From S34-282 sp034422075 (GTDB lineage Bacteria; Chloroflexota; Dehalococcoidia; Lucifugimonadales; Australimonadaceae), in assembly GCA_034422075.1 (NCBI GenBank), contig DAOUJX010000021.1:1-56797 (forward strand): a DNA stretch of 56,797 nt. The letters run 5' to 3'. This document shows, piece after piece, positions 41,009-48,761 of this stretch (its first letter is position 1; every line of letters begins with the position of its first letter). The notes under the pieces were generated by a model, which worked only from the letters and a program-made list of their open reading frames with translations, ran no database searches and was not told where the DNA came from. The position numbers were made by a program, and so were the translations under genes.

Positions 41009-42370
41009 CTACGCCCCCCTGCCCGCTGCCTCGCGCTTCGGCAGCGACTCGGGAGTGAATGCCCGCGGGAAGCGGCCCATGGGCGTGGCGATGAGCAGCA
41101 CGAGCAGGTTGCGGCTCACGAACACCGCCGTGAACAGGCTCGTCAATACGCCCATGAAGAGCACCAGCGCAAAGCCCGTCACCGAGGAGTTGGTCGTCTG
41201 GTTGCCGAAGAAGAAGAGGATCGCAGCGATGAGCAGCGTCGAGACGTTGCCGTCGCGGATGGACGGCCACGCGCGGTTGAAGCCCACCTGCAGCGCGAAT
41301 TGCAACGTCCGGCCCAGGCGTACCTCCTCCTTCATCCGCTCACAGATGAGCACCTTCGCATCGACCGCCATACCGAGCGAGAGGATGAACGCGGCGACGC
41401 CGCCCAGCGTCAGCGTCACGGGCACCAGCTTGAACACGGCGAGCGCGATGGTGGTGTAGACGACGAGGGCAAGGGCGGCCACGAATCCGGCGCCCCTGTA
41501 GTAGGCGGCCATGAAGAACAGGACGAGCCCCAGGCCGACGAGGCCGGCTATAAGGCTCTCCTCCAGTGACCGGGCGCCGAGCGACGCCGCAACGACCTGC
41601 TCGGTAATGACCTCGATGGGGATGGGAAGTCGTCCGGACTCTATTTGAATGGCGAGGTCGCGCGCCTCATCGGGCGTGAAGTTGCCGGTGATGCGGCCCG
41701 CTCCCGAAAGGATGGGTGATTGGACAACCGTCTCGACGAGGTCCTCTCCGTCGAGCGTGAAGGTGAGGCGGCTATTGGCGTTGGAGTCGAAGATGCGCTG
41801 CGTCACCTCGGCGAAGCGGCGCGCGGCGGCGCTGGAGAGCTCGAACGAGACGATGGGCTCATTGGTGAGCGTGTCTTGCGTGGCGAACGCGCGCGTCAAG
41901 TCGTCACCGGTGAGAACGACGGTGTCCTCGGGGTTGAGGCACGTCCCCACGGCGTCGAGCGAGCCGCAGACGCGCTCGACGATGCCGAGTACGGCGGTCT
42001 GGCCGATGAGGCGCTTTGCGCGCTCCACGTCCTCCACGCCCGGGAGCTGTACGAGCAGCCTCTCCTCGCCAAGGCGCTGGATGTTCGGCTCGGCGACGCC
42101 GAGCCGGTCGACGCGCTGACGGATGATGCGCACGAGGCCGTCCATCTGGTCGTCGGTTGGGGGCTCATCGCCGCCACCGGCATCGAAGACGAGGTGGCTG
42201 CCGCCCGCGAGGTCGAGGCCGAGCTGCATGCCAAGGATTTCGTCGGAGCCGCGCTCGAAGCGCGCTCCGCCGACGCTGAGGTCGATATTGGGCGTGGCGA
42301 GTGAGCCGACTGCGAGGCCGAGGATGACTACGATGACAGTCAGCGACTTCCAGTTGAGTCTTCGGAGCAC
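41009..42370 (-). CDS. secD: Protein translocase subunit SecD
   Basis: A 453-residue partner of SecF. It has GLDLAGGSHLVF early, a long extracytoplasmic domain (about residues 60-260), and six helices with LSLGMAVDAKVLICERMKEE, the conserved helix-4 segment. It starts with GTG at 42370 and ends end-to-end with secF. The first-domain P1 region is shorter than in E. coli SecD, as in many non-proteobacterial forms. Confidence 0.94.
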   Translation of the reverse strand: MLRRLNWKSLTVIVVILGLAVGSLATPNIDLSVGGARFERGSDEILGMQLGLDLAGGSHLVFDAGGGDEPPTDDQMDGLVRIIRQRVDRLGVAEPNIQRLGEERLLVQLPGVEDVERAKRLIGQTAVLGIVERVCGSLDAVGTCLNPEDTVVLTGDDLTRAFATQDTLTNEPIVSFELSSAAARRFAEVTQRIFDSNANSRLTFTLDGEDLVETVVQSPILSGAGRITGNFTPDEARDLAIQIESGRLPIPIEVITEQVVAASLGARSLEESLIAGLVGLGLVLFFMAAYYRGAGFVAALALVVYTTIALAVFKLVPVTLTLGGVAAFILSLGMAVDAKVLICERMKEEVRLGRTLQFALQVGFNRAWPSIRDGNVSTLLIAAILFFFGNQTTNSSVTGFALVLFMGVLTSLFTAVFVSRNLLVLLIATPMGRFPRAFTPESLPKREAAGRGA

Positions 42371-42480
42371 GTGGCGATTCCGTCCGGGGGTCTAACCGGC
42401 CGCTATGGCCTTGGCACGAAGGTTGAGGCTATCACGCCACGCGGCTCGTCGTATGGACGCCCAGCGGCGCATACGCAGCC

Positions 42481-43029
42481 CTAGCCTGCGGCGGCAGCCT
42501 GAGCATCTGCCCGCGCCTCCGGCGTCTCCCCTTCATCATCCTCCTCGGTGCCCTCTTCGACCTGCCAGAGGTCGTCGCTGGACTCGAGGTAGTCGATGTA
42601 GAGGGTGCCGTTGAGGTGGTCGTTCTCGTGCTCGAGTGCCTGGGCAAGGAGGCCGGTTGCCCCCTTGAAGCGCACCGGTTCGCCGTTGGCGTCGATAGCG
42701 CGGGCCCAGACCTTCTCGGCGCGGGTGATGCGCCCCTGATAGCCGGGGAGGCTGAGGCAGCCCTCGACCACGCGGCGCTCGCCATCCTTGCGCGTTATCT
42801 GGAGGTTGAAGAGGGCCTGCGGCTCCTCCTCGGGCAACTGGACGATGGCAACGCGGTGGAGTACGCCGAGCTGGTTTGCGGCGATGCCGATGCCGCGGTA
42901 GTGGTGCATCGACTCGATCATGTCTTGCACGAGGCGCTGCATGTCGGGGGTAGTCGGGTCCTTCACCTTGCGCGCCTTCTTACGCAGGATGGGGTCGGTC
43001 CCGATGTAGTGCATGGGCAGGACGGCCAT
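42481..43029 (-). CDS. def: Peptide deformylase with acidic tail
   Basis: Removes the formyl group from new proteins. The 182-residue protein has all three motifs: GIGIAANQLG (residues 46-55), EGCLSLPG with Cys91, and HENDH with His134, Glu135 and His138. Asn replaces the usual Pro in the first motif (AANQ for AAPQ). The last 35 residues are strongly acidic and then Ala-rich and seem disordered, an extension not needed for catalysis. TATACT ends six bases before the ATG, so the message is probably leaderless. Confidence 0.92.
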   Translation of the reverse strand: MAVLPMHYIGTDPILRKKARKVKDPTTPDMQRLVQDMIESMHHYRGIGIAANQLGVLHRVAIVQLPEEEPQALFNLQITRKDGERRVVEGCLSLPGYQGRITRAEKVWARAIDANGEPVRFKGATGLLAQALEHENDHLNGTLYIDYLESSDDLWQVEEGTEEDDEGETPEARADAQAAAAG

Positions 43030-43035
43030 GGAGCT

Positions 43036-43041
43036 AGTATA
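43036..43041 (-). promoter_or_regulatory. -10 box giving a leaderless def message
   Basis: TATACT on the minus strand ends six bases before the def ATG (43029), so the predicted start is the A of that codon. No ribosome binding site lies between. Confidence 0.6.
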
Positions 43042-43108
43042 CCCAGCAGCGGCGGTTTCGCACTACGCTACGTTTGCAAAGCCGGCACCGACCGTCCGCT
43101 CGCGCGTG

Positions 43109-43462
43109 CTAGCGGCTCTTGGCTCGCTCAGGCTCTTTGATGCGCGCCGCCTTGCCGGAGAGGCCGCGCAGGTAGTAGAGATTGGCGCGCCGCACCTTGC
43201 CGCGCCGCACGACCTCGACACTCTCCACGTTCGGCGAGTGAAAGAGGAACGAGCGCTCAACGCCGACGCCGGAGGCGACGCGCCGCACGGTGAAGGAGGA
43301 GCTGGGACCCCCTTCGCGCTTCCTGATGACGACGCCCTGGAATGCCTGCTGCCGCTGGCGCTCGCCCTCGCGTATCCACACGTTCACCTTGACGGTGTCA
43401 CCCGGGCGAAAGTCGGCAATCTTGTCGTTGCTCTCAAGCGCAACGGCTTCGCGGGCTTCCAT
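43109..43462 (-). CDS. rplS: 50S ribosomal protein L19
   Basis: A 117-residue ribosomal protein at the interface of the two subunits. It has FRPGDTVKVNVWIREGER, QAFQGVVI, SFTVRR and RGKVRRANLYYLRGLSGKAARIKE, all standard L19 blocks. AGAGGAAC precedes the ATG at 43462. A TATGAT -10 with an upstream TGC (43514-43509) would give a 40-base leader. It is usually next to trmD and rimM; here it lies between pfkA and def. Confidence 0.95.
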   Translation of the reverse strand: MEAREAVALESNDKIADFRPGDTVKVNVWIREGERQRQQAFQGVVIRKREGGPSSSFTVRRVASGVGVERSFLFHSPNVESVEVVRRGKVRRANLYYLRGLSGKAARIKEPERAKSR

Positions 43463-43508
43463 GATCGTTCCTCTGAATGGGGGCTAGGGGCTGCTCTGAG
43501 ACCCATGC

Positions 43509-43514
43509 ATCATA
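43509..43514 (-). promoter_or_regulatory. Extended -10 box for rplS
   Basis: TATGAT preceded by TGC on the minus strand gives a leader of about 40 bases with AGAGGAAC before the ATG, an ordinary ribosome-binding-site leader in contrast to the neighbouring leaderless genes. Confidence 0.45.
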
Positions 43515-43531
43515 GCAGTGGAGGCGGCGCG

Positions 43532-44515
43532 TCACAAGGCCATGATGCGATGGACGTGGACAAGCCCGTCCCGCCACGGGTCGCTGCGCGGAGGGAGCGC
43601 ATCGAACGCTACGGTATCGATGTTATAGCCCTGCAGCGCTACCAGTACGCCGGACTCGCCCGTCAGGAGCGCCTCGGTAGCGACAACGCCCATGCGCGTT
43701 GCGAGCGTGCGGTCGTAGCGCGAAGGGACGCCGCCGCGCTGGATGTAGCCGAGTATGGTGAACCGGGCGTCGTAGGGGTTTTCGGCGTCGTTGATGAGCT
43801 GCGTCAGCTCCGAGGCATGCCACTGTGCGCCTTCGGCCAAGATGATGATGAAGCGGTCCTTCCCCTTGCGCTCGGCCGCCGCCATCTCGTCGAAGATGGC
43901 CTGCAGATCGATAGGGCGCTCCGGCGTGATGATCATTTCGACACCCGTCGCGATGCCCGCCTGAACGGCCAGGTAACCGCTGTGCCGCCCCATGACCTCG
44001 ACGATCATTGCACGCCCGTGGGCCGATGCGGTGTCATTCAGGCGGTCGATCGCCTCCACCGCCGTACTGAGGGCCGTGTCGGTGCCAATCGTCATGTCGG
44101 TGCCAGGCATATCGTTGTCAATGGTTGCGGGCATGACGACGACAGGGAAGCCAAGCCGTTGCAACTCCCCCGCGCCGGCAAGCGTCCCATCGCCGCCCAG
44201 AGCGACGATGCCCTCGATGCCTTCGCTGCGCAGATAGGAGACGCACGCTGCGCGCGTCTCCGCATCGAAGAACTCCTTGCAGCGGCCCGAGCCAAGGATG
44301 CTGCCCCCACGCTGGAGCAGGCCGGACACGTCGGAGGACCCCAACTCGCGTGTCTCGCGGCGGACGAGGCCGTTGTAGCCGTCGAGGATTCCCATCGCAC
44401 GGACGCCGTTATAGACCGCCGAACGGACGACGGCGCGAATGCCGGCGTTCATGCCGGGCGCATCGCCGCCGGAGCACAACAGACCGATGCACCGTATGTC
44501 GCGGTTGCGCATCAT
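43532..44515 (-). CDS. pfkA: ATP-dependent 6-phosphofructokinase
   Basis: Phosphorylates fructose 6-phosphate in glycolysis. The 327-residue protein has LCSGGDAPGMNAGIR, ALGGDGTLAGA, and PATIDNDMPGTDMTIGTDTA. The Gly in GGDG, where diphosphate-dependent enzymes have Asp, suggests ATP is the donor. VEVMGRHSGYLA is the substrate loop. Two adjacent ATG codons (44515 and 44512) are possible. A TAGGCT -10 ends seven bases before the first ATG, so the message is probably leaderless. Confidence 0.93.
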   Translation of the reverse strand: MMRNRDIRCIGLLCSGGDAPGMNAGIRAVVRSAVYNGVRAMGILDGYNGLVRRETRELGSSDVSGLLQRGGSILGSGRCKEFFDAETRAACVSYLRSEGIEGIVALGGDGTLAGAGELQRLGFPVVVMPATIDNDMPGTDMTIGTDTALSTAVEAIDRLNDTASAHGRAMIVEVMGRHSGYLAVQAGIATGVEMIITPERPIDLQAIFDEMAAAERKGKDRFIIILAEGAQWHASELTQLINDAENPYDARFTILGYIQRGGVPSRYDRTLATRMGVVATEALLTGESGVLVALQGYNIDTVAFDALPPRSDPWRDGLVHVHRIMAL

Positions 44516-44522
44516 CGACTAG

Positions 44523-44528
44523 AGCCTA
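44523..44528 (-). promoter_or_regulatory. -10 box giving a leaderless pfkA message
   Basis: TAGGCT on the minus strand ends seven bases before ATG 44515. Expected initiation is at 44516 or 44515. No ribosome binding site is visible before the start. Confidence 0.5.
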
Positions 44529-44620
44529 CACGCGCAGGTGCGCCGAGGGTAGCGGGCTGAGCGCACATGGCAGGCGAATTGGGAGCAGCAGATGGCGGTC
44601 CCGACATACGGCGCAGGGCG

Positions 44621-44650
44621 TTGACGCGGCAAGCGCCCGAGTAGTAACTT
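44621..44650 (+). promoter_or_regulatory. Promoter of the 5S rRNA gene
   Basis: TTGACG (44621-44626) and TAACTT (44645-44650) are 18 bases apart. The -10 ends six bases before the 5' end deduced from the terminal helix (44657), the same distance as in the leaderless mRNAs. The gene is therefore transcribed on its own and may need no 5' processing. Confidence 0.55.
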
Positions 44651-44656
44651 GGAAGT

Positions 44657-44778
44657 GGCCTTGGTGGTTAGAGCGGAGCAGACCCACCCGTTCCCATCCC
44701 GAACACGGAAGTGAAACGCTCCAGCGCCGACGATACTTGCGGGGAGACTCGCCGGGAAAATAGGCCACCGCCCGGGCC
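44657..44778 (+). rRNA. rrf: 5S ribosomal RNA
   Basis: The core CCGTTCCCATCCCGAACACG (44699-44718) followed by GAAGTGAAACG is the near-universal loop B/C region of bacterial 5S rRNA. The ends pair over about 11 positions (GGCCTTGGTGG at 44657-44667 with CCGCCCGGGCC at 44768-44778, one mismatch), which sets the limits at 122 bases. The sequence CAGCGCCGACGATACT is the conserved helix IV region. No 23S or 16S gene is next to it: pfkA lies upstream on the other strand and an S1-domain gene lies downstream. It has its own promoter and terminator. Confidence 0.95.
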
Positions 44779-44792
44779 AAAACATGGCAGAA

Positions 44793-44825
44793 AGAGCCCG
44801 AGGATTTCCTTGGGCTCTCTTTTCT
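44793..44825 (+). terminator. Rho-independent terminator of 5S rRNA
   Basis: AGAGCCC (44793-44799) pairs with GGGCTCT (44812-44818), and an inner AGG/CCT extends the hairpin. A T-rich tract (CTTTTCT) follows. It lies 14 bases after the 5S rRNA. Confidence 0.85.
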
Positions 44826-44840
44826 CCAAAAACGCTTTCG

Positions 44841-44878
44841 GTGGATACCGCCGACGCATCGTTGCACGAAGTATCCAC
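44841..44878. other. Perfect 8-bp inverted repeat upstream of the S1-domain gene
   Basis: GTGGATAC (44841-44848) and GTATCCAC (44871-44878) are exact inverted copies 22 bases apart, in the 170-base gap between the 5S terminator and the S1-domain gene. The spacing places them on the same DNA face-to-face range of about three helical turns centre to centre, so a dimeric DNA-binding protein is possible. An RNA hairpin is less likely because a -10 element lies downstream. The gap is otherwise without coding potential. Confidence 0.4.
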
Positions 44879-44954
44879 GTCACGATGCCGCGTTAGCAGT
44901 CTAGTGTCTTGTGCATGGCGGTTGTGTGTCTTTGCAGCCGCTGCCTTCCAAGCG

Positions 44955-44960
44955 TAGAAT
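44955..44960 (+). promoter_or_regulatory. -10 box for the S1-domain gene
   Basis: TAGAAT predicts a start near 44967 and a leader of about 25 bases containing AGAGGAAGAGG. The surrounding 17 bases (CCAAGCGTAGAATAGCG) match the promoter of the epimerase gene at 54339-54354 with one difference. Confidence 0.45.
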
Positions 44961-44991
44961 AGCGATTGGTCGTAAAGAGGAAGAGGCGCCC

Positions 44992-46113
44992 GTGTCGACG
45001 GTAGCCAACAACGGCGATAGCGCGCAACGAAGCGAGCCGAGCATGGCGGAGCTGCTCGAACAGTCGCTGCCGCCGCGTGAATTGCGGCGTGGTGAGGTGG
45101 TCGAGGGCCAGGTGATGCGCATCGACCCCGACGGCATCCTGGTCTCCATCGGCCACAAGTCTGAAGGGGTTGTGCCGCAGCGCGAGATGCGCGGCATGAC
45201 ACCGGAGATGATGGACCGCTATCAACCAGGCTCCAGCATCCCCGTCTACGTCATCGACACCGGCTCACGAGAGGGTCAGGCGCTCCTTTCGTTTGACCGC
45301 GCCCGCGACCTAGAGGCATGGCGCACGCTCGAGCGCTACGCGGAGTCGGGCGAGGCCCTGCAGGGGCGCATCGTTGGACAGAACCGCGGAGGCGCGGTGG
45401 TGGACGTCGGGGGTCTGCAGGCGTTCGTGCCGCTCTCCCAACTCGTCCTTCCCTCCAGAGGGGACCACGACGAGGCGCTCGCGCGGCGCATCGGGGAAGA
45501 GGTGTCGGTGAAGGTGCTCGAGGTAAACCGCCGCCGCAACCGCGCCGTCCTCTCGGAGCGGGCGTCCGCCCGCGAGACGCGCGAGGCGGAGAAGAACCGG
45601 CTGCTGGACGAGCTGGAAGAGGGCAGCGTTCGCCAAGGGTTGGTCACGAGCGTCTCCTCGTTCGGCGCATTCGTTGACATCGGCGGCGCCGACGGCCTCA
45701 TTCACATTTCCGAACTGTCATGGGCGCCTGTATCCTCCGTGGAAGAAGTCGTTCGGCCCGGCCAGATGGTGAACGTCTCCATCCTCCGGGTCGACAGGGA
45801 GAATCGGCGCATCGCACTGAGCCTCAAGCGGCTTGAGCCGACGCCGTGGGAGCAAGCAATCGACCGCTTCCAGCTCGGCCAGCTCGTGACCGGCACTATC
45901 ACCAAGCTGGCCGAATTCGGCGCCTTCGCGCTGGTGGAGGACACGATCGAGGGCCTGGTCCACGTGTCGGAATTGACCGAACGGCGCATCAGGCACCCGA
46001 AGGAGGTCGTCCAGGTGGGTGATACGATAACGCTGCGCATCATCACTCTCGACCTGGCTCGTCAGCGAATGGGGTTGAGTTTGAGGCAGGTTGAGGAGTA
46101 TCAGGCGATCTAG
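44992..46113 (+). CDS. rpsA: S1-domain RNA-binding protein (ribosomal protein S1 type)
   Basis: A 373-residue protein with four S1 domains at about residues 35-105, 120-185, 205-275 and 290-360. Each has the beta-barrel pattern (for example GSVRQGLVTSVSSFGAFVDIGGADGLIHISELSW). This matches the shorter four-domain S1 of Gram-positive and Chloroflexota-like bacteria rather than the six-domain S1 of E. coli. It binds mRNA at the ribosome. The GTG at 44992 follows AGAGGAAGAGG; an internal ATG at 45043 is a less likely start. clpC follows after about 35 bases. Confidence 0.87.
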   Translation: MSTVANNGDSAQRSEPSMAELLEQSLPPRELRRGEVVEGQVMRIDPDGILVSIGHKSEGVVPQREMRGMTPEMMDRYQPGSSIPVYVIDTGSREGQALLSFDRARDLEAWRTLERYAESGEALQGRIVGQNRGGAVVDVGGLQAFVPLSQLVLPSRGDHDEALARRIGEEVSVKVLEVNRRRNRAVLSERASARETREAEKNRLLDELEEGSVRQGLVTSVSSFGAFVDIGGADGLIHISELSWAPVSSVEEVVRPGQMVNVSILRVDRENRRIALSLKRLEPTPWEQAIDRFQLGQLVTGTITKLAEFGAFALVEDTIEGLVHVSELTERRIRHPKEVVQVGDTITLRIITLDLARQRMGLSLRQVEEYQAI

Positions 46114-46148
46114 CAGATAACGGCTACCTCCCTCAAGGGGTAGGGCCA

Positions 46149-48626
46149 GTGGAGCAGGCGGACATGTCAAGTCGATTCGAGAAGTTCTCCGAGCGTGCGC
46201 GGCGTGTCCTGTCGCTCGCGCAAGAAGAAGCCCAGCGGTTCAACCACAACTACATCGGCACAGAGCACATCTTGCTGGGCCTTGCTAGGGAGACGGACGG
46301 CGTCGCTGCGCGCGTCCTCACCAGCCTTGGCACGGAGCTTTCGAAGGTCCGCTCGGCCGTCGAGTTCATCATCGGCCGCGGCGAGCGTTCGTCGCCCGGC
46401 GACATCGGCCTGACGCCGCGGGCAAAGAAGGTCATCGAGTTGGCGGTCGACGAGGCGAGGCGCCTCAGCCACCACTACATCGGCACGGAGCACCTGCTCA
46501 TCGGCATCATGCGCGAGGGCGAGGGTGTGGCAGCGGGCGTCCTGGAGAGCCTCGGCGTCTCGCTGGACAAGGTGCGCACGGAGACGACGCGCATTCTCAA
46601 CCAGAGCGTCTCGCAGGGGCAGTCGCAGGGCCGCAGCGGCTCGACGCGCACGCCCACGCTGGACCAGTTGGGTATCGACCTGACGCAGGCCGCGCGTGCG
46701 GACAAGCTCGACCCCATCATCGGGCGCAACCAGGAGATCGCCCGGGTAGTGCAGATACTCAGCAGGCGCACGAAGAACAACCCCGTGCTCATCGGCCCGC
46801 CGGGCGTCGGCAAGACGGCCATCGTCGAAGCGCTGGCGCAGCGCGTCGTGAGCGGCGACGTCCCGGAGTCGCTCGCCAACAAGCGCGTGGTCACGCTGGA
46901 CATGGGCGCGCTCGTCGCCGGAACCAAGTACCGGGGCGAGTTCGAGGAGCGCCTGAAGAAGGTCGTCGAAGAGATCAAGCAGGCCGGCAACTGCATCATG
47001 TTCATCGACGAGATGCACACGATCGTGGGAGCAGGCGCGGCCGAGGGCGCAGTCGACGCCGCGAACATCCTGAAGCCGTCGCTCGCGCGCGGCGAGCTGC
47101 AGACCATCGGCGCAACGACGCTGGACGACTACCGCAAGTACGTCGAGCGCGACCCTGCGCTCGAGCGCCGCTTCCAGCCGGTGAACGTCGAAGAGCCGAG
47201 CACCGAAGAGACGGTCGACATCCTGCGCGGCATCAAGCAGAAGTTCGAGGAGCACCACGGGGTGTCCATCCTCGACGATGCGCTCCAGTCCGCATCTACG
47301 CTCGCATCGCGCTACATCGCTGACCGCTTCCTGCCCGACAAGGCCATCGACCTGATGGACGAGGCGGGCTCGCGCGTGCGCATCCGCCACAGCGGCACCC
47401 CCCTCTCCGTCAAGGAGACGAAGAAGCTGCTGGAGATGGTGCGCCGCGAGAAGGAGGAGGCCATCGGCCAACAGCAGTACGAGTTCGCGGCGGAACTCCG
47501 CGACCGCGAATTGAAGCTGGCCGACAAGTTGCAGCAGCAACAGGCGGAGTGGGAAGAGACGACGACCGACCAAGAGGCTGTCGTCACGGCGGAGGAGATC
47601 GCCGAGGTCGTCAGCATGTGGACGGGCCTGCCTGTCACGCGGCTGGCGGTCGAGGAGACGGAGCGCCTGCTCCACATGGAGGAGGTGCTGCACAGCCGCA
47701 TCGTCGGGCAGCACGAGGCCATCGTCGCGCTTTCCAAGGCAATCCGCCGCGCGCGCGCAGGGCTGAAGGACCAGCGCCGCCCCATCGGCACCTTCCTGTT
47801 CCTCGGTCCCACCGGCGTGGGCAAGACGGAGCTCGTGCGCGCGCTCTCCGAGTTCATGTTCGGCTCCGAAGACTCGATGATCCGGCTGGACATGTCGGAG
47901 TTCATGGAGCGGCACACCGTTGCGCGGCTGGTCGGAGCGCCGCCGGGCTACGTCGGTTACGAGGAGGGCGGGCAGCTCACCGACGCCGTGCGCCGCCGCT
48001 CCTACTCGTGCATCCTGCTGGATGAGATCGAGAAGGCGCACCCAGAGGTCTTCAACATCCTGCTCCAGATATTCGACGACGGTCACCTGACCGACGCGAA
48101 GGGGCGGAAGGTGGACTTCCGGAACACGGTCATCATCATGACCAGCAACATCGGCTCCGACCTGATTCGCACGGACGCATCGCTCGGCTTCCACACCAAG
48201 GCGGACGGCGACGAGGGCGAGCAGCAGGCGTACGAGCGGATGAAGGAGAAGGTGCTCGACGAGGTCAAGCGCTTCTTCCGGCCCGAGTTCATGAACCGCG
48301 TCGACGGCCAGATCGTGTTCCACGCGCTGAACAAGGAGCACATCATCCAGATCGTCGATCTGATGCTGAACGACGTCCGAAAGCCGATGCTGGAGAAGGG
48401 GCTGAGCCTGGAGGTCACGCAGGAGGCGAAGGAGTTCCTTGCCGACAAGGGCTTCGACCCGAAGTTCGGGGCGCGCCCCTTGCGCCGTGTCATTCAGCAG
48501 GAAATCGAGGACCGCCTTTCCGAGGAGGTGCTCGCCGGGAAGTACCAGCCGGGCGACACCGTCCGCGTCGACCTGCGGGACGGAGAGCTGGAGGTCAGCG
48601 CGCAAGAGGTTGCCGCCGCCTCGTAA
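46149..48626 (+). CDS. clpC: ATP-dependent Clp protease ATPase subunit ClpC
   Basis: An 825-residue AAA+ unfoldase that feeds proteins to ClpP. Two N-domain repeats (about residues 10-150, each with HHYIGTEHLL-type blocks) precede the first ATPase (GPPGVGKTAI, Walker B FIDEMH). A middle domain (about 425-480, with QYEFAAELRDRE, a UVR-like coil) leads to the second ATPase (GPTGVGKTEL, LLDEIEKAHPEV). The middle domain marks ClpC rather than ClpA. GTG 46149 follows AAGGGG; ATG 46164 after GGAG is an alternative. No mcsA/mcsB or ctsR neighbours are present. Confidence 0.95.
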   Translation: MEQADMSSRFEKFSERARRVLSLAQEEAQRFNHNYIGTEHILLGLARETDGVAARVLTSLGTELSKVRSAVEFIIGRGERSSPGDIGLTPRAKKVIELAVDEARRLSHHYIGTEHLLIGIMREGEGVAAGVLESLGVSLDKVRTETTRILNQSVSQGQSQGRSGSTRTPTLDQLGIDLTQAARADKLDPIIGRNQEIARVVQILSRRTKNNPVLIGPPGVGKTAIVEALAQRVVSGDVPESLANKRVVTLDMGALVAGTKYRGEFEERLKKVVEEIKQAGNCIMFIDEMHTIVGAGAAEGAVDAANILKPSLARGELQTIGATTLDDYRKYVERDPALERRFQPVNVEEPSTEETVDILRGIKQKFEEHHGVSILDDALQSASTLASRYIADRFLPDKAIDLMDEAGSRVRIRHSGTPLSVKETKKLLEMVRREKEEAIGQQQYEFAAELRDRELKLADKLQQQQAEWEETTTDQEAVVTAEEIAEVVSMWTGLPVTRLAVEETERLLHMEEVLHSRIVGQHEAIVALSKAIRRARAGLKDQRRPIGTFLFLGPTGVGKTELVRALSEFMFGSEDSMIRLDMSEFMERHTVARLVGAPPGYVGYEEGGQLTDAVRRRSYSCILLDEIEKAHPEVFNILLQIFDDGHLTDAKGRKVDFRNTVIIMTSNIGSDLIRTDASLGFHTKADGDEGEQQAYERMKEKVLDEVKRFFRPEFMNRVDGQIVFHALNKEHIIQIVDLMLNDVRKPMLEKGLSLEVTQEAKEFLADKGFDPKFGARPLRRVIQQEIEDRLSEEVLAGKYQPGDTVRVDLRDGELEVSAQEVAAAS

Positions 48627-48651
48627 CTCCCGCAAAATCGCCTTGCATGCA

Positions 48652-48687
48652 AGGGGCGCCCCTCGGATGGGGGGCGCCCCTCGCTTT
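48652..48687 (+). terminator. Hairpin terminator after clpC
   Basis: AGGGGCGCCCC (48652-48662) pairs perfectly with GGGGCGCCCCT (48671-48681) around an eight-base loop, 26 bases after the clpC stop. Only a short CTTT follows, so it may be a weak intrinsic terminator or a 3' stabilising hairpin. Confidence 0.7.
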
Positions 48688-48746
48688 GCCAGTGCTGGCC
48701 CGAAGAGGTGATTGCGGTAAGGCGCAGGGCGCCTAGAGGCTCATGG

Positions 48747-48752
48747 TACGAT
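48747..48752 (+). promoter_or_regulatory. Extended -10 box for lipA (near-leaderless)
   Basis: TACGAT preceded by TGG ends nine bases before the lipA ATG (48762). The predicted leader is only two or three bases. Confidence 0.45.
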
Positions 48753-48761
48753 GGGCAGGCT

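Noticed and set aside
44779..44991. tRNA or small RNA gene after 5S
   Set aside because: No cloverleaf, T-loop GTTCGA-type sequence or second terminator was seen. The gap is explained by the terminator, the inverted repeat and the promoter.
46167..48635. 822-codon open frame antisense to clpC
   Set aside because: It mirrors the ClpC codons and shows the Leu/Arg/Asp/Val bias of an antisense G+C-rich frame. No ribosome binding site or recognisable domain was seen.
48652..48681. GGGGCGCCCC pair after clpC as a protein-binding site
   Set aside because: Position after a gene end, perfect hairpin potential and a following short T run fit a terminator or 3' hairpin better.
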